From NCBI GenBank assembly GCA_003963305.1, contig RXJR01000015.1:223504-287503 (forward strand): DNA of 64,000 nt, read 5' to 3'. Of this stretch, positions 8,792 to 17,547 are shown piece after piece. The notes below the pieces were generated by a model, which was given only the letters and a program-made list of their open reading frames with translations, did no database searches and had not been told where the DNA came from. Position 1 is the first letter of the stretch; each line of letters starts with the position of its first letter. The translations under genes were made by a program, and so were the position numbers. This DNA comes from Candidatus Melainabacteria bacterium (GTDB lineage: Bacteria > Cyanobacteriota > Vampirovibrionia > Obscuribacterales > Obscuribacteraceae).

Positions 8792-11700
8792 CTAGAAGTT
8801 ACGACCACCCAACAAGCTGCGCACCCAATCATCCATTCCACCAGTAGCGCGCTGGCGCTGCATTTCTGCGGCAAGGTCCGGAGGCAACATGGCTTGTGGT
8901 CTCGGATTGTAGTCCTTATTGGTTCGTACAATCTGAACGACTGACGGAGATGGTGTGCCACCATTGGCGACGATCGATTGAGCAGTGTAGACGTCCGGCC
9001 TGGAGATGCGGTTGGAGCTCCAACCAGCGTCAATCATCTGTTGAACAACTTGCGTGGTGCCACTGCTGAACTCAGTTGGTCCCATAATGCGAGCGGTAAC
9101 CGATGCGGTGCCGAGCATGGAAGCATCTTTCTGATAGACGTCGAGAGCAGCTTGAGCAATGCGTGGATCTTGAATCTGATCATCGGTGAAGCCTGCTGCG
9201 TGCATGTCCATAATGATTTGCTGAGCGGTGTGGATGTTGTTTCTCATGCCGGCAGCGGTTTGCTGAGCGATTGAGTTGACATCAGCGGCACCATCAGAGT
9301 ATCCGCCGTTCGACGACTGACCGTAAGCTTCGACGAACTGGTGAGCGGTTACGCTGCCGTCGCTGCCGCCGTTTCCGACAACGCGAACTTCAGGATTGCC
9401 CGATGACAGAGTCGAATCGACATTGACGCCAATCGACTGACTGCTGGTTGTAACGCTGTTTGGCGCCTGATCTGCTCTGACATTGACGTCAATGACCTGA
9501 CGAACTTGCTGATTGCTTGGAGGAAGTGCATTGACTGGCACATTGCCCATCGGAACATTGTTGCCACCAACCAATCGAGCATTGACATCGAGTTCAGTGC
9601 GCTGAACTTGTGCAGGACCAGCGCCGTTTCCGACCATGCGAACATCTTGCTGACCGCTTGGAACTCCGGAGACCGGCATATCCATTTGCACACGATTCGT
9701 GCCGAAACCGCCACCGTTTGAACGGAAATTGACGTCTGTCTGTTGACGAACTGGAGGATTCATCGAAGGCAGATTGATATTGCCGAGCGATCCCATGCCG
9801 CCCATTGCTGAATTGCCGCTGTCGACTGCGTTGATATCGAGCGTGTTCTGCTGAGTCATCGGAGCTGCACCGCCGCCGACCTGGTTGAATGCACCGATGC
9901 TGACTGGACCTGCTCCGCCGACATTGTTGCCGCCAGGAGCTTGCATGGTCAGCGTCTGTGCCGAGCCACGGCTTGCACCGCCACCACTGCTACCACCGAG
10001 ATGACGAACCATTCCACTCAAGCTGCGATAGGCAGAACCGTAATCTTTAGCATGACCACCGGCCACGAGTTGAGCAACTGTCTGAACCATATTGGTATCA
10101 GCACAAGCAGCTTCACCCGCTTCAACTGTCGGTGATTCGAGCATGATCGCAAGGCAAGCGCCGACTTCAGCAGCACCGACGTTTGGCGCGACCTTACCGA
10201 TGAGAGCATCCTTGACCATGGCGTGTGTGTCTGGTCCGACCTGACGACCAACGATCGAGTTGACGTAAGAAGCGACACCGCGGATAGCAGGACCTCTGCC
10301 CCATGCTGGTTGCTTCAATACGGCAGTGTTGGAAGCAGCGGCTCTGTATCCGGCAGTGATAGGCATACCGGCTGAGAGCAAGGTGTCTGTAGCTGGACCG
10401 ACGCGTGGGTTCCATCCTGATTCTGGCGACGTATCGTCGGTCATGATGTGAATACCCCAGGCTTGCTGATCCGGAGTCATTTCGCCGTATCTGCCTTTCA
10501 GGTATTCAGTGAAAGCGTTGCCTTCCTGACCATTGACGTATGCTTCTGAACCGAGCACTGCGTGCTTGAGGAGAGATTTCTGGAAGCGCTGCTTAGCGAC
10601 TGCGGTCTGCTTGAATGAGCCACCGTTGTATGCCATGAATCCGGCTGCGGCGCGCTCGAACATGCCGCGTGGTCCGTCTTCGTTGGCTTGAATTGCGGCT
10701 TCTCTGGCTGCATCAAATGCTTCTGAGTCGGTAGCGAATGTTTGAGCATAACCTGCTGCCATGATCTGCATAGCTTTCTGTTCAGGTGTAGCGTTGGCGG
10801 CGAAACGAACGTGGTTAACATGTCCCTTGCCGTTACCTACGATGTTTGCCTTACCGTCAGTGGAAGGACCCATTGTTGGACCAGCAGCGGTTCTGATGTC
10901 TACTGCCAGACCTCTAGGTGGAACCCAACGGTAGTTCGATTGTCTGAACTTGTCGAATGGGCTGTCGCCTCGAGGAGCAGGATTGACACCGTTTGGAGGA
11001 GGTGGTGCGTCGCTGGCTCCTTCTTGCAGTTCAGCAGGAATGTGCGATGTCGATGGATCGATGTGACGTCCCTGATTAACAGCGCTCTGGCTCAGCGACT
11101 GGCTGAGGATGTGAGCAGCAGTGCCGGCAACAGCAGCACCGACAGCTGGCACTACGCCGGCTGGACGTACGGTCACTTGTGGTGCTTGACCCTGTTGCAG
11201 AGTCGCTTGTGGCTGTTGGGAAACAATGCCCTGTACGGTCTGGTTGCTGCCGGGGCGATTAGCACCTGGCTTGTTGGTGACACGAATCATCACCGGTTTG
11301 CCGTTGGCATCGAAGCCCTGAACCATCGTGCCTTCTTGTGGAAGCTCGATTTCACTGACAGGCAAGCTGCCAGGCGCACCAGATCCGGTGCCATGAGCAA
11401 CGACACCTTTACCATCAGGAGCTACAACCGGAGCTGTAGGATTAGGCTTCTCACCAGGCAATACAGGCTTGCCGCTAACGGCAGTGCCGGTCTTCAAATC
11501 ATGAGCGACAGTGCTCTTGTCTGTAGATGACGTGGAGCCGGTTGCTGAGCCACTCTTGGTTGTGCCGGTAGCGCCTGTGCCGGTGGCATCTTTCTTCGGT
11601 CCAGGTGTAAGACCAGGCAATACAGGTCTGACTGTAACTGGCTGTTTGAGAGTAGGAGAAGCTGTAGTGCCATCACCTTTCTGCTCTTGCTCGTGCTCGT

Positions 11701-14149
11701 GGTCGGCTCCGCCCATGTTGAGGGTTTGACCGGTTTGAGCACCGCTGGCAGCACCTTTGTTGGCGGCATCTTTCTTAGCTTGATCTTCAGCAGCTTTGCT
11801 CTGATCAACAGGTCTGATAGGAGGAATTACCGGCGTTGCGTCACCAGAGCCTGGCTTTTTAGGTCCAGCTTTCGGAGTTTCAGTCTTGAGCGAGGTTTCT
11901 GTCTTAGGAGTGCCTGTCGCTGATGATTTGTCACCAGTGGTGCCGGCATTGCCAGCTCCTTTCATTGTGGAAGCGGCTACGGCTCCGCCCATAAGAGCAG
12001 CCTGAGCTTGAGCCAGAGCTTTCTTCTTCTTCTCTTCTTCGCTCAAATCTTTGTCAGATGAAGGTGGTTTCGGCTGATTCTGTGTCTGAGCTGTGCGCTG
12101 CGCATTGAGCATAGCTTCAGCTTGCTTGCGAGCTTCTTCTTTCTTGCTTGCTTCATCAGACTGGTCGTGGCTGTCGCGTTGCTGAGCAGCAGCGCCGAGG
12201 GCAGACATCGCTGCGGCAGTACCAGCGACAGCAGCAGTGGCTTTAGCAGCGGTAGCGAGACGATCTTTCGCGGTAGCACCACCGGTGCCTGCATTCAAAC
12301 TCTTATCAGCGGCAGTGGCTGTGGCACCATCCATTGCAGGAGTAGCTTTACCACTGCCAGGCTTTTTAGGACCAGGCTTGGCGCCATTTTGAGCAGCGGC
12401 AGCAGCAGCGGCTGCGTCTTTCTTCTGCTGATCTGTTGTCAGCTTCTTGCCGTCGGCACCAATCGGGTTGCCGTCGTTGTCTTTCAGTTGCTCACCAGGT
12501 TTGCCTGGAGGTTTCGGACCAGTTCTTGGTCCACCTGGAGGCACAATCGGCTGACCGTTAGGACCCAGTGGAGGTCCATTCTTGCCGCCATTGGCTGGGT
12601 CTTGCAAGTTCTTCGACAACTGTGGGTTGCTCGATTGACTTGGCAGTCTGTCCAGACCGACTTTCTGTGATTGTTCAAGACCGCGAGCAGCAAATTTGTC
12701 TGAAGTCGCATATTTGAAAAGTTGAGCAGTTCTTGTCTGCGCCATGTTGCCCAGGGCGCCAAAGCCTTTCATCAAACCACCAGTGATCAATCCGGCAGAG
12801 ATGAAGTCTGACATCGGGCTGATTTGAGCGCGAGCCATGAACGATGGGGTTTGAATCATCAATTGCAGTACACCCACTGCAAGAACGATTTTGCCCCAGG
12901 GGTTGAAATCGGAGAACAAGATGATAACCATGATCTTGAGCAATCCGACCCAGACGAATGTCCACAAGCTGACTTCGACGAATGATCTGACGAAACCGGC
13001 GCAAACACTTTCTGTATCGGGAGTAGCGAAGAAGACGATGAAGATTGGAGCGAACATGTACTGCGCGGTCAAAAGAGCAGTTTGAATCGCTTTCAAGACG
13101 AGAATGTAGACGAGCTCGGCGATAAGGATGCCACCGAGAACGAGATAGATGATCAAACCGGCGAATGCGACGATGCCGCCAACCGTTCCCAGAACGAAGC
13201 CGCCAGCACCACCTCCGACGATACCACCGGCAACCGAGCCGAGCACTGGAGCGAATGTGTTGGCGAGAAGACCGACACCAGCTACCAAACCGCCTTTGAC
13301 TGCTGCAGCCATAGCAGCGTCGAGCATGATTACCTGGTCGGCGGAGTTGAAATAGATAGCTTTGATCATTTCATTCGAGATTTGGATTTCGAATGCGTAG
13401 ATTGTCGGCCAGGCAAGGAGCAAACCAGCGGTGAAGATAAGTCTGCCGACTGCGCCCATCAGACCTGTGCCGCCGCGCCATGCAGCTTCAGCCCAGTACT
13501 TCCAGATGCAGAGAATGAAGAGGAGGAGAAGCAGGTCAACTGCGATTCCGTACATCGTGTCAGCACCCTGACGAATGTAGGGAGAGATATCGTCGTTACG
13601 TCCGCTGCCGTTAGCGCCGTTAGGGTTTTGATTCAAACCGTTGACTGCGATGTTCGGGTTAAGAACGAAAGTACGGAGGAAAGCTGTGAGGAATTGAACT
13701 GTGTCGGACACCCATCCGTTAATCAATTCAGTGATCCATCGACCAATTACTTGACCGATGTTGGCGAAGAAATTGCTGATCATGTCATCGCCCCAGAAGG
13801 CTTTCATACCAGCATATGTGTCGTTGTACTGAGCCAGCTCGCTGCCTTGCAGCAACTGGTTGTTTGTGTTGGTGATTGCGCTTTGAGTATTCTGTTCGGC
13901 AGCTTGCTGAACGAGAGTTGTCTGCCCCCTGGCGTCAACGTAAGGATTGTTCGGTACCGTGCTCTGTGTCTGTGCTGCGCCCGTGGACAATTGCTGACCA
14001 CCGCCGTTATCGATGCCGAGGTCGGCTCCGGGAGGTGGAGGTTGCGTTTGCGCCAGAACAGCGACATTAAACAAAAATGGCGCGAGCAGCATAACGAGTG
14101 CTACGAGCGCCTTGTTTATTCTTTTTGATTTAGAGCTGGACTTTATCAC
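8792..14149 (-). CDS. giant TrbL/VirB6-like polytopic membrane protein
   Basis: 1785 residues, probably the inner-membrane channel part of a type IV secretion or conjugation apparatus. A signal-type helix (1-34, ending AVLAQ) is followed by a periplasmic segment, then a hydrophobic core of several helices from about 120 to 480 (LLLLLFILCIWKYW, a Gly-rich GGIVGGGAGGFVLG stretch, FVWVGLLKIMVIILF), the layout of TrbL/VirB6. Next come about 600 residues of low-complexity Ala/Pro/Gly/Lys, a globular domain rich in Ala and Gly (about 1150-1420), a region of repeated short units (VRQ..DVNVR type) and a C-terminal pair of helical repeats. Start is GTG; the next ATG would cut the signal helix. It is last in the block that begins near 18276. 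VirB6-like assignment rests on topology and context, not a catalytic motif. Confidence 0.75.
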   Translation of the reverse strand: MIKSSSKSKRINKALVALVMLLAPFLFNVAVLAQTQPPPPGADLGIDNGGGQQLSTGAAQTQSTVPNNPYVDARGQTTLVQQAAEQNTQSAITNTNNQLLQGSELAQYNDTYAGMKAFWGDDMISNFFANIGQVIGRWITELINGWVSDTVQFLTAFLRTFVLNPNIAVNGLNQNPNGANGSGRNDDISPYIRQGADTMYGIAVDLLLLLFILCIWKYWAEAAWRGGTGLMGAVGRLIFTAGLLLAWPTIYAFEIQISNEMIKAIYFNSADQVIMLDAAMAAAVKGGLVAGVGLLANTFAPVLGSVAGGIVGGGAGGFVLGTVGGIVAFAGLIIYLVLGGILIAELVYILVLKAIQTALLTAQYMFAPIFIVFFATPDTESVCAGFVRSFVEVSLWTFVWVGLLKIMVIILFSDFNPWGKIVLAVGVLQLMIQTPSFMARAQISPMSDFISAGLITGGLMKGFGALGNMAQTRTAQLFKYATSDKFAARGLEQSQKVGLDRLPSQSSNPQLSKNLQDPANGGKNGPPLGPNGQPIVPPGGPRTGPKPPGKPGEQLKDNDGNPIGADGKKLTTDQQKKDAAAAAAAAQNGAKPGPKKPGSGKATPAMDGATATAADKSLNAGTGGATAKDRLATAAKATAAVAGTAAAMSALGAAAQQRDSHDQSDEASKKEEARKQAEAMLNAQRTAQTQNQPKPPSSDKDLSEEEKKKKALAQAQAALMGGAVAASTMKGAGNAGTTGDKSSATGTPKTETSLKTETPKAGPKKPGSGDATPVIPPIRPVDQSKAAEDQAKKDAANKGAASGAQTGQTLNMGGADHEHEQEQKGDGTTASPTLKQPVTVRPVLPGLTPGPKKDATGTGATGTTKSGSATGSTSSTDKSTVAHDLKTGTAVSGKPVLPGEKPNPTAPVVAPDGKGVVAHGTGSGAPGSLPVSEIELPQEGTMVQGFDANGKPVMIRVTNKPGANRPGSNQTVQGIVSQQPQATLQQGQAPQVTVRPAGVVPAVGAAVAGTAAHILSQSLSQSAVNQGRHIDPSTSHIPAELQEGASDAPPPPNGVNPAPRGDSPFDKFRQSNYRWVPPRGLAVDIRTAAGPTMGPSTDGKANIVGNGKGHVNHVRFAANATPEQKAMQIMAAGYAQTFATDSEAFDAAREAAIQANEDGPRGMFERAAAGFMAYNGGSFKQTAVAKQRFQKSLLKHAVLGSEAYVNGQEGNAFTEYLKGRYGEMTPDQQAWGIHIMTDDTSPESGWNPRVGPATDTLLSAGMPITAGYRAAASNTAVLKQPAWGRGPAIRGVASYVNSIVGRQVGPDTHAMVKDALIGKVAPNVGAAEVGACLAIMLESPTVEAGEAACADTNMVQTVAQLVAGGHAKDYGSAYRSLSGMVRHLGGSSGGGASRGSAQTLTMQAPGGNNVGGAGPVSIGAFNQVGGGAAPMTQQNTLDINAVDSGNSAMGGMGSLGNINLPSMNPPVRQQTDVNFRSNGGGFGTNRVQMDMPVSGVPSGQQDVRMVGNGAGPAQVQRTELDVNARLVGGNNVPMGNVPVNALPPSNQQVRQVIDVNVRADQAPNSVTTSSQSIGVNVDSTLSSGNPEVRVVGNGGSDGSVTAHQFVEAYGQSSNGGYSDGAADVNSIAQQTAAGMRNNIHTAQQIIMDMHAAGFTDDQIQDPRIAQAALDVYQKDASMLGTASVTARIMGPTEFSSGTTQVVQQMIDAGWSSNRISRPDVYTAQSIVANGGTPSPSVVQIVRTNKDYNPRPQAMLPPDLAAEMQRQRATGGMDDWVRSLLGGRNF

Positions 14150-14247
14150 AGCGGTTACCGATTGATTCAGGGGGGTGTCTTGAATAACAAGATATTAGAC
14201 TCTACTCATGGGGCTGTCAGTGGTGGAATTCCCATTTTCGTCGACGA

Positions 14248-14275
14248 GCCGGCATCTTTTTATAAAGACGCCGGC
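14248..14275. other. intergenic stem-loop
   Basis: Perfect GCCGGC/GCCGGC outer stem with TCTTT/AAAGA inner stem and a short loop, in the 256-base spacer between the small pilin-like gene and the giant membrane-protein gene. It has no following T-run on the minus strand, so an RNA-stabilising or processing element is more likely than a terminator. Confidence 0.5.
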
Positions 14276-14320
14276 CCGCTTCGAGTTTTTGTTATTGCCG
14301 GACCTGGGTTCGAGTGTCTT

Positions 14321-14414
14321 GGGGTCTAGCCCCTGGTCAGCCTATGCAGCAGCAGTTAGCTGCTCGGCATAGCCGCGACTCTCGACAGTTCGGGAGTTGG
14401 TCTTTTTAGAGACC
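14321..14414. other. cluster of three stem-loops at the 3' end of the pilin-like gene
   Basis: Three hairpins in a row: GGGG/CCCC (14321-14333), a long one with CTATGC/GCATAG and AGCAGC/GCTGCT arms (14342-14372), and GGTCT/AGACC (14399-14414), which includes the stop codon of the pilin-like gene. They could separate the level of the small exported protein from that of the giant downstream protein. Pairing is seen directly; the role is inferred. Confidence 0.5.
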
Positions 14415-14837
14415 GCCGCCCAGTCCACCGAAGTTGTTGATTGCGAATGTACCGATAAGGTGAACAGCGGTTGGAGCGCCGAATCCGATACCGAGACCTT
14501 TGGCTACGTTCATGGCGGATTCACCACCATCACGCTGACCGAATGCAATCTTCATTCCTGCCATTGAGGATGGAACTGTAGATAGTGCTGTTACAACACG
14601 GGAGATGTCTCTTGCGGTGTCGTAACCGAAGTCAGCCATCTGACCTACTTCGTTCGACTGACCGTATCTTGGGTCAACCGGTGCTCCAACTAGACCCTGG
14701 GCATGTACGGCTTGGTCATATACGCCGAATGCCATCAGAACCAGCTGTGGAGCAAGGAGGAAGCTCAAGCGGGAAGCGACTTTGAATGAACGTGATGCAA
14801 CAATCTTTTTACCGAAAGATTTGATTGTGGAAACCAT
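14406..14837 (-). CDS. small exported membrane protein, VirB2/TrbC pilin-like
   Basis: 143 residues. A long N-terminal signal helix (SRLSFLLAPQLVLMAFGVYDQAVHAQ) is followed by two weakly hydrophobic segments (about 73-98 and 108-135) joined by a short charged loop (GQRDGGES), with a Gly-rich end (GGLGGGL). This is the plan of VirB2/TrbC major pilins, and the gene lies directly upstream of the TrbL/VirB6-like gene. AGGAGG six bases before the ATG indicates strong translation. Similarity is in layout only, so the pilin role is an inference. Several stem-loops follow the stop codon. Confidence 0.6.
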   Translation of the reverse strand: MVSTIKSFGKKIVASRSFKVASRLSFLLAPQLVLMAFGVYDQAVHAQGLVGAPVDPRYGQSNEVGQMADFGYDTARDISRVVTALSTVPSSMAGMKIAFGQRDGGESAMNVAKGLGIGFGAPTAVHLIGTFAINNFGGLGGGL

Positions 14838-14936
14838 GAGGAACCTCCTAGGGTTTGGGTGAGAATCGATAAACTTTTGTCAACGATTATGAGAGTGAGA
14901 CGCGGACTGTGATTGGGTTTGGGTGGGTGGGATAAC

Positions 14937-15596
14937 TTAGCGGTGATTCCAGAGTGTTGCCCTTACGCTGGTCGTTGCGCCGTTTCCAGATGAACCGGAG
15001 GATGGCACCATTGGACCGGGTGTGAAGCCGAGGCTTCCGTAGTTGGCCACTGCTGGAACAGGAGCCGGGCGGTGTTGAGCAGTTAAGAGTTTTGCTGTGC
15101 CGTTTGTAGAGCGGCTAAGTGTCCGGTGAATCGGACGGGCTGAAACATGTTGTCCTGCCGATGGCGCTGCTGCTACTGGAATTGGAGGCAACGATTGCGG
15201 AGCAGAGGCAATCATCGGAGTTGGAGCAGCTGAAATTGGTTTGCCGAAAGCTTTCTGGAAAGCTTCAAGTGGGCTCGATGGTTTGATTGGCACTGCTGCA
15301 ACAGATGTGGTGTTGCGTACCAGTGGAGCCGGCATTGGAGCTGGAGCTTTAGCGAGATAAGTAGGGTCGAGTCCAAGTACGTTTCTGCTAGGCACAGCAC
15401 CGGCGCGTACGGCGGCTGGAGCTGGAGCATTGTAACCGCGAGGCATCGGGATGGTTTCTTTCTTCCATACGTTTGGAGCGAAATCCCAGCGAGCAGATGG
15501 ACGGCGTTGTTCCGCTTCTTGAGCTTGTGCTGGAGCAGAAGCTGCGACGGCTGCGGCGACCGAGATGATTGAGAGAGTTAGTGCCTTGATGTTCAT
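14937..15596 (-). CDS. exported Ala/Pro-rich protein of unknown function
   Basis: 219 residues with a signal peptide (cleavage likely after ASAPAQAQ) and a mature part rich in Ala, Pro and Ser, without hydrophobic segments or Cys. No family recognised. The ATG at 15596 has AGGA nine bases upstream; a TTG three codons earlier is too close to it. The gene lies 15 bases after the next upstream gene and about 100 before the pilin-like gene, so it should be co-transcribed and may be a periplasmic or surface part of the same apparatus. Confidence 0.65.
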   Translation of the reverse strand: MNIKALTLSIISVAAAVAASAPAQAQEAEQRRPSARWDFAPNVWKKETIPMPRGYNAPAPAAVRAGAVPSRNVLGLDPTYLAKAPAPMPAPLVRNTTSVAAVPIKPSSPLEAFQKAFGKPISAAPTPMIASAPQSLPPIPVAAAPSAGQHVSARPIHRTLSRSTNGTAKLLTAQHRPAPVPAVANYGSLGFTPGPMVPSSGSSGNGATTSVRATLWNHR

Positions 15597-15611
15597 TTGC
15601 TGCAATCCTGA

Positions 15612-16361
15612 TTAGAACCTGGAGAGACCGTTTCTGAGTGCGTAGTTAGCCATTCCGAGACCGAAGAGACCAGTTGAGTACATTGCGGCAGGGTTTCTGC
15701 TCATTGCGGCACCGACGAGTACACCGGAACCGAGCATTGTTGCCAGTCCTACTCCGTGGCTCAACTTAGCGAGTTTGGAGGGTCTGCCGATTTCGGGATT
15801 TTTGACACCACCCGAGAGTGTTTGTGACTGCGTACCGCCTGTTGATTGTCCCGACATTCCGGATGGTGTGAGCCCCGGTGTAACCCAGGCTGATTGTCCG
15901 GTTTGCCCTGACAGCGGTTGTGTCATTCCTGGAGCCTGACCCATTTGAGCTTGCATCATTTGCAAGTTAGGGTTGACTGGAGGAGCGGCTGGTGTGACAG
16001 GTTGACCCATCAACGAGTTGAATGCCGCCTGGCGGAAGTCCTGAGCTGATTGACCGGTTGAGAGTGGCAATCCTGCTGGGACGTTGTTGCTGCCACCGTT
16101 CGATACGAGTCCTGGTGCGGATTGTGTATCGATGCTGTCACCCATGGCGCGGGTTGCGGCTTGGGATTGAGTCATCTTGGTTGCTACTTGCGGATCAAGT
16201 GGCACCACTTCTGGTGGCAACAGGGATTCCTGGTCTGGTCCCATTCCCTGCGCTCCGGCGGCTGGCATATTGGCTGCGAACATTCCGAGAACAAGGGTCA
16301 GGGACAAGGCTGCATTTGCCATTGCTCTCTGGTTGTTCTTGGTGGTGTCCTTGGCGTTCAT
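15612..16361 (-). CDS. exported protein with hydrophobic Gly/Ala C-terminus
   Basis: 249 residues. Signal peptide (about 1-38, ending MPAAGAQ), then a Gln/Pro/Gly/Ser-rich low-complexity middle, then a hydrophobic tail of about 55 residues (HGVGLATMLGSGVLVGAAM and FGLGMANYAL) that could form two membrane helices or a pilin-like hairpin. No family recognised. It belongs to the minus-strand secretion-like block. The spacer before its ATG contains a hairpin (16440-16473). Confidence 0.65.
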   Translation of the reverse strand: MNAKDTTKNNQRAMANAALSLTLVLGMFAANMPAAGAQGMGPDQESLLPPEVVPLDPQVATKMTQSQAATRAMGDSIDTQSAPGLVSNGGSNNVPAGLPLSTGQSAQDFRQAAFNSLMGQPVTPAAPPVNPNLQMMQAQMGQAPGMTQPLSGQTGQSAWVTPGLTPSGMSGQSTGGTQSQTLSGGVKNPEIGRPSKLAKLSHGVGLATMLGSGVLVGAAMSRNPAAMYSTGLFGLGMANYALRNGLSRF

Positions 16362-16439
16362 GTCGTTTAGCTTTCTTTGCGGAAGGAGTGGTTCGTTCGA
16401 TGTAGAGAATATTACGTTTACGGTTTGCGATTTGAAAGC

Positions 16440-16473
16440 GGGGGGATTACGAACCGCATGGGATTTTCCCCCC
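16440..16473. other. G6/C6 stem-loop in the secretion-block spacer
   Basis: GGGGGG (16440-16445) pairs with CCCCCC (16468-16473) around a loop that contains CATGGGATTTTCCC. It lies between two minus-strand genes of the block. A related CATGGGATTTCTCCC lies upstream of the first gene of the block (near 18380), so the motif may be regulatory. Confidence 0.4.
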
Positions 16474-16490
16474 TCTTTATTCTTATATGG

Positions 16491-17480
16491 CTAGAAGTTT
16501 GTCTCGACAGCCTTTGGAAGCAGCAACTGGCCGGTCTTCTGCTGGGTTACGTTAGCTGGATTGAACTGGGTGTAGTTGAAACCGAAGTCAGTTGTGCGGC
16601 TGCTGTACTGCGGGATGCGTCTCCAGCCCTGACCGAACTCTGTAGCCTGCTGGGCTGTCAAGGCAGCGATGCCGTTGTTACGTGTGTCGCTGAGACCGAA
16701 GTCCTGGATTGACGAGCCAGTCGAGATACGTTGTCCGCCTATCTTCAAGCGCTGTCCACCGCCCAGGTCAATCGAGCTGTTGCGGAGCTCAGTGCCTGCC
16801 GATGTGCCTTTGTCGAAACCGTTACCGGTCGGTACGCCAAATGGGAGACCGAAGCCAGCCAGTGGGCCTACACGGGTTACTTCGTCCTGGATGCCGCCGG
16901 CAGCTCCGCTACCAGCGCCGAATGCCATGTGCCGACCACGCAGTTCGTACTGGTGGGTGGTCTGACCGCTGCGGCGGGTCTGTGGGATGGAGGTGCCGTA
17001 GCCGCCTGTGCCTGGCAGTCCGCCGCCGCCCATGATGTTGGTCTCAAGGGCTGGATTGAAGGTGTTGGCGTAAGGCGCGATGTTCAACATGCCCGGGTCT
17101 GCGCCGGGTGTCGATGGAGGTGCAGGAATCAGACCTGTCAACGCTGGTCCAAGTACTCCGGGAGGAGAGACGATAGCCGGTGCAACGGGCAAGCTGATAC
17201 CCGAGCTGCCCTGGTCAATCTGGTTAGCTGGAACGGCTGGAATCCACGGCAGGAGGGTCGATGGTCCGGTCATACCGGGGTTGACGCCCGCAGGTGTTGC
17301 GCCGTCACCAATTGCCGGCGGCGCGCCTTCAGCGGCCGGCATGCCCACGCCCGTACTCTGCGCCCCAGGAATCAACGGCGTTCGCAGGGTGGTCGTACCC
17401 TGAGCGAACGACGGAGTGCTCAGAACTGCGCCCAGCGCCAGTGACGCGAGGGTTGCCTTTAAAATCTTAACGTTCAACAT
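16491..17480 (-). CDS. exported Pro/Gly-rich protein, tandem paralogue A
   Basis: 329 residues from an ATG with an AGGAGG ribosome site ten bases upstream. A longer in-frame reading to 17702 would overlap the previous gene and place the signal peptide internally. Signal peptide about 1-27 (SLALGAVLSTPSFAQ). The mature protein is Pro/Gly-rich and shares blocks with the preceding gene: LRTPLIPGA, PEGAPP.IG, PSTPGADPGML, GGGLPG and PQTR.SGQTT. These blocks appear in the same order in both, so they are duplicates. Function unknown; probably an envelope component of the secretion-like block. Confidence 0.7.
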   Translation of the reverse strand: MLNVKILKATLASLALGAVLSTPSFAQGTTTLRTPLIPGAQSTGVGMPAAEGAPPAIGDGATPAGVNPGMTGPSTLLPWIPAVPANQIDQGSSGISLPVAPAIVSPPGVLGPALTGLIPAPPSTPGADPGMLNIAPYANTFNPALETNIMGGGGLPGTGGYGTSIPQTRRSGQTTHQYELRGRHMAFGAGSGAAGGIQDEVTRVGPLAGFGLPFGVPTGNGFDKGTSAGTELRNSSIDLGGGQRLKIGGQRISTGSSIQDFGLSDTRNNGIAALTAQQATEFGQGWRRIPQYSSRTTDFGFNYTQFNPANVTQQKTGQLLLPKAVETNF

Positions 17481-17547
17481 GGGTGTGGCCTCCTGAGCCT
17501 TTTTTGATTGGAGTCGCAGTGAGCTGCGGACGAGGGTGGGCGAAAAC

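Noticed and set aside
10742..11530. 262-codon plus-strand frame
   Set aside because: Antisense to the low-complexity part of the giant gene; Ser/Arg/Trp-rich composition typical of shadow frames.
13082..14128. Long 348-codon plus-strand frame
   Set aside because: It lies fully antisense to the membrane core of the giant TrbL-like gene, has no ribosome site, and reads as Cys/Asp-rich nonsense. The minus-strand frame has clear helices and a signal peptide.
16731..17444. 237-codon plus-strand frame
   Set aside because: Antisense to the exported Pro/Gly-rich paralogue A. The minus frame has a signal peptide, a good ribosome site and a paralogue.
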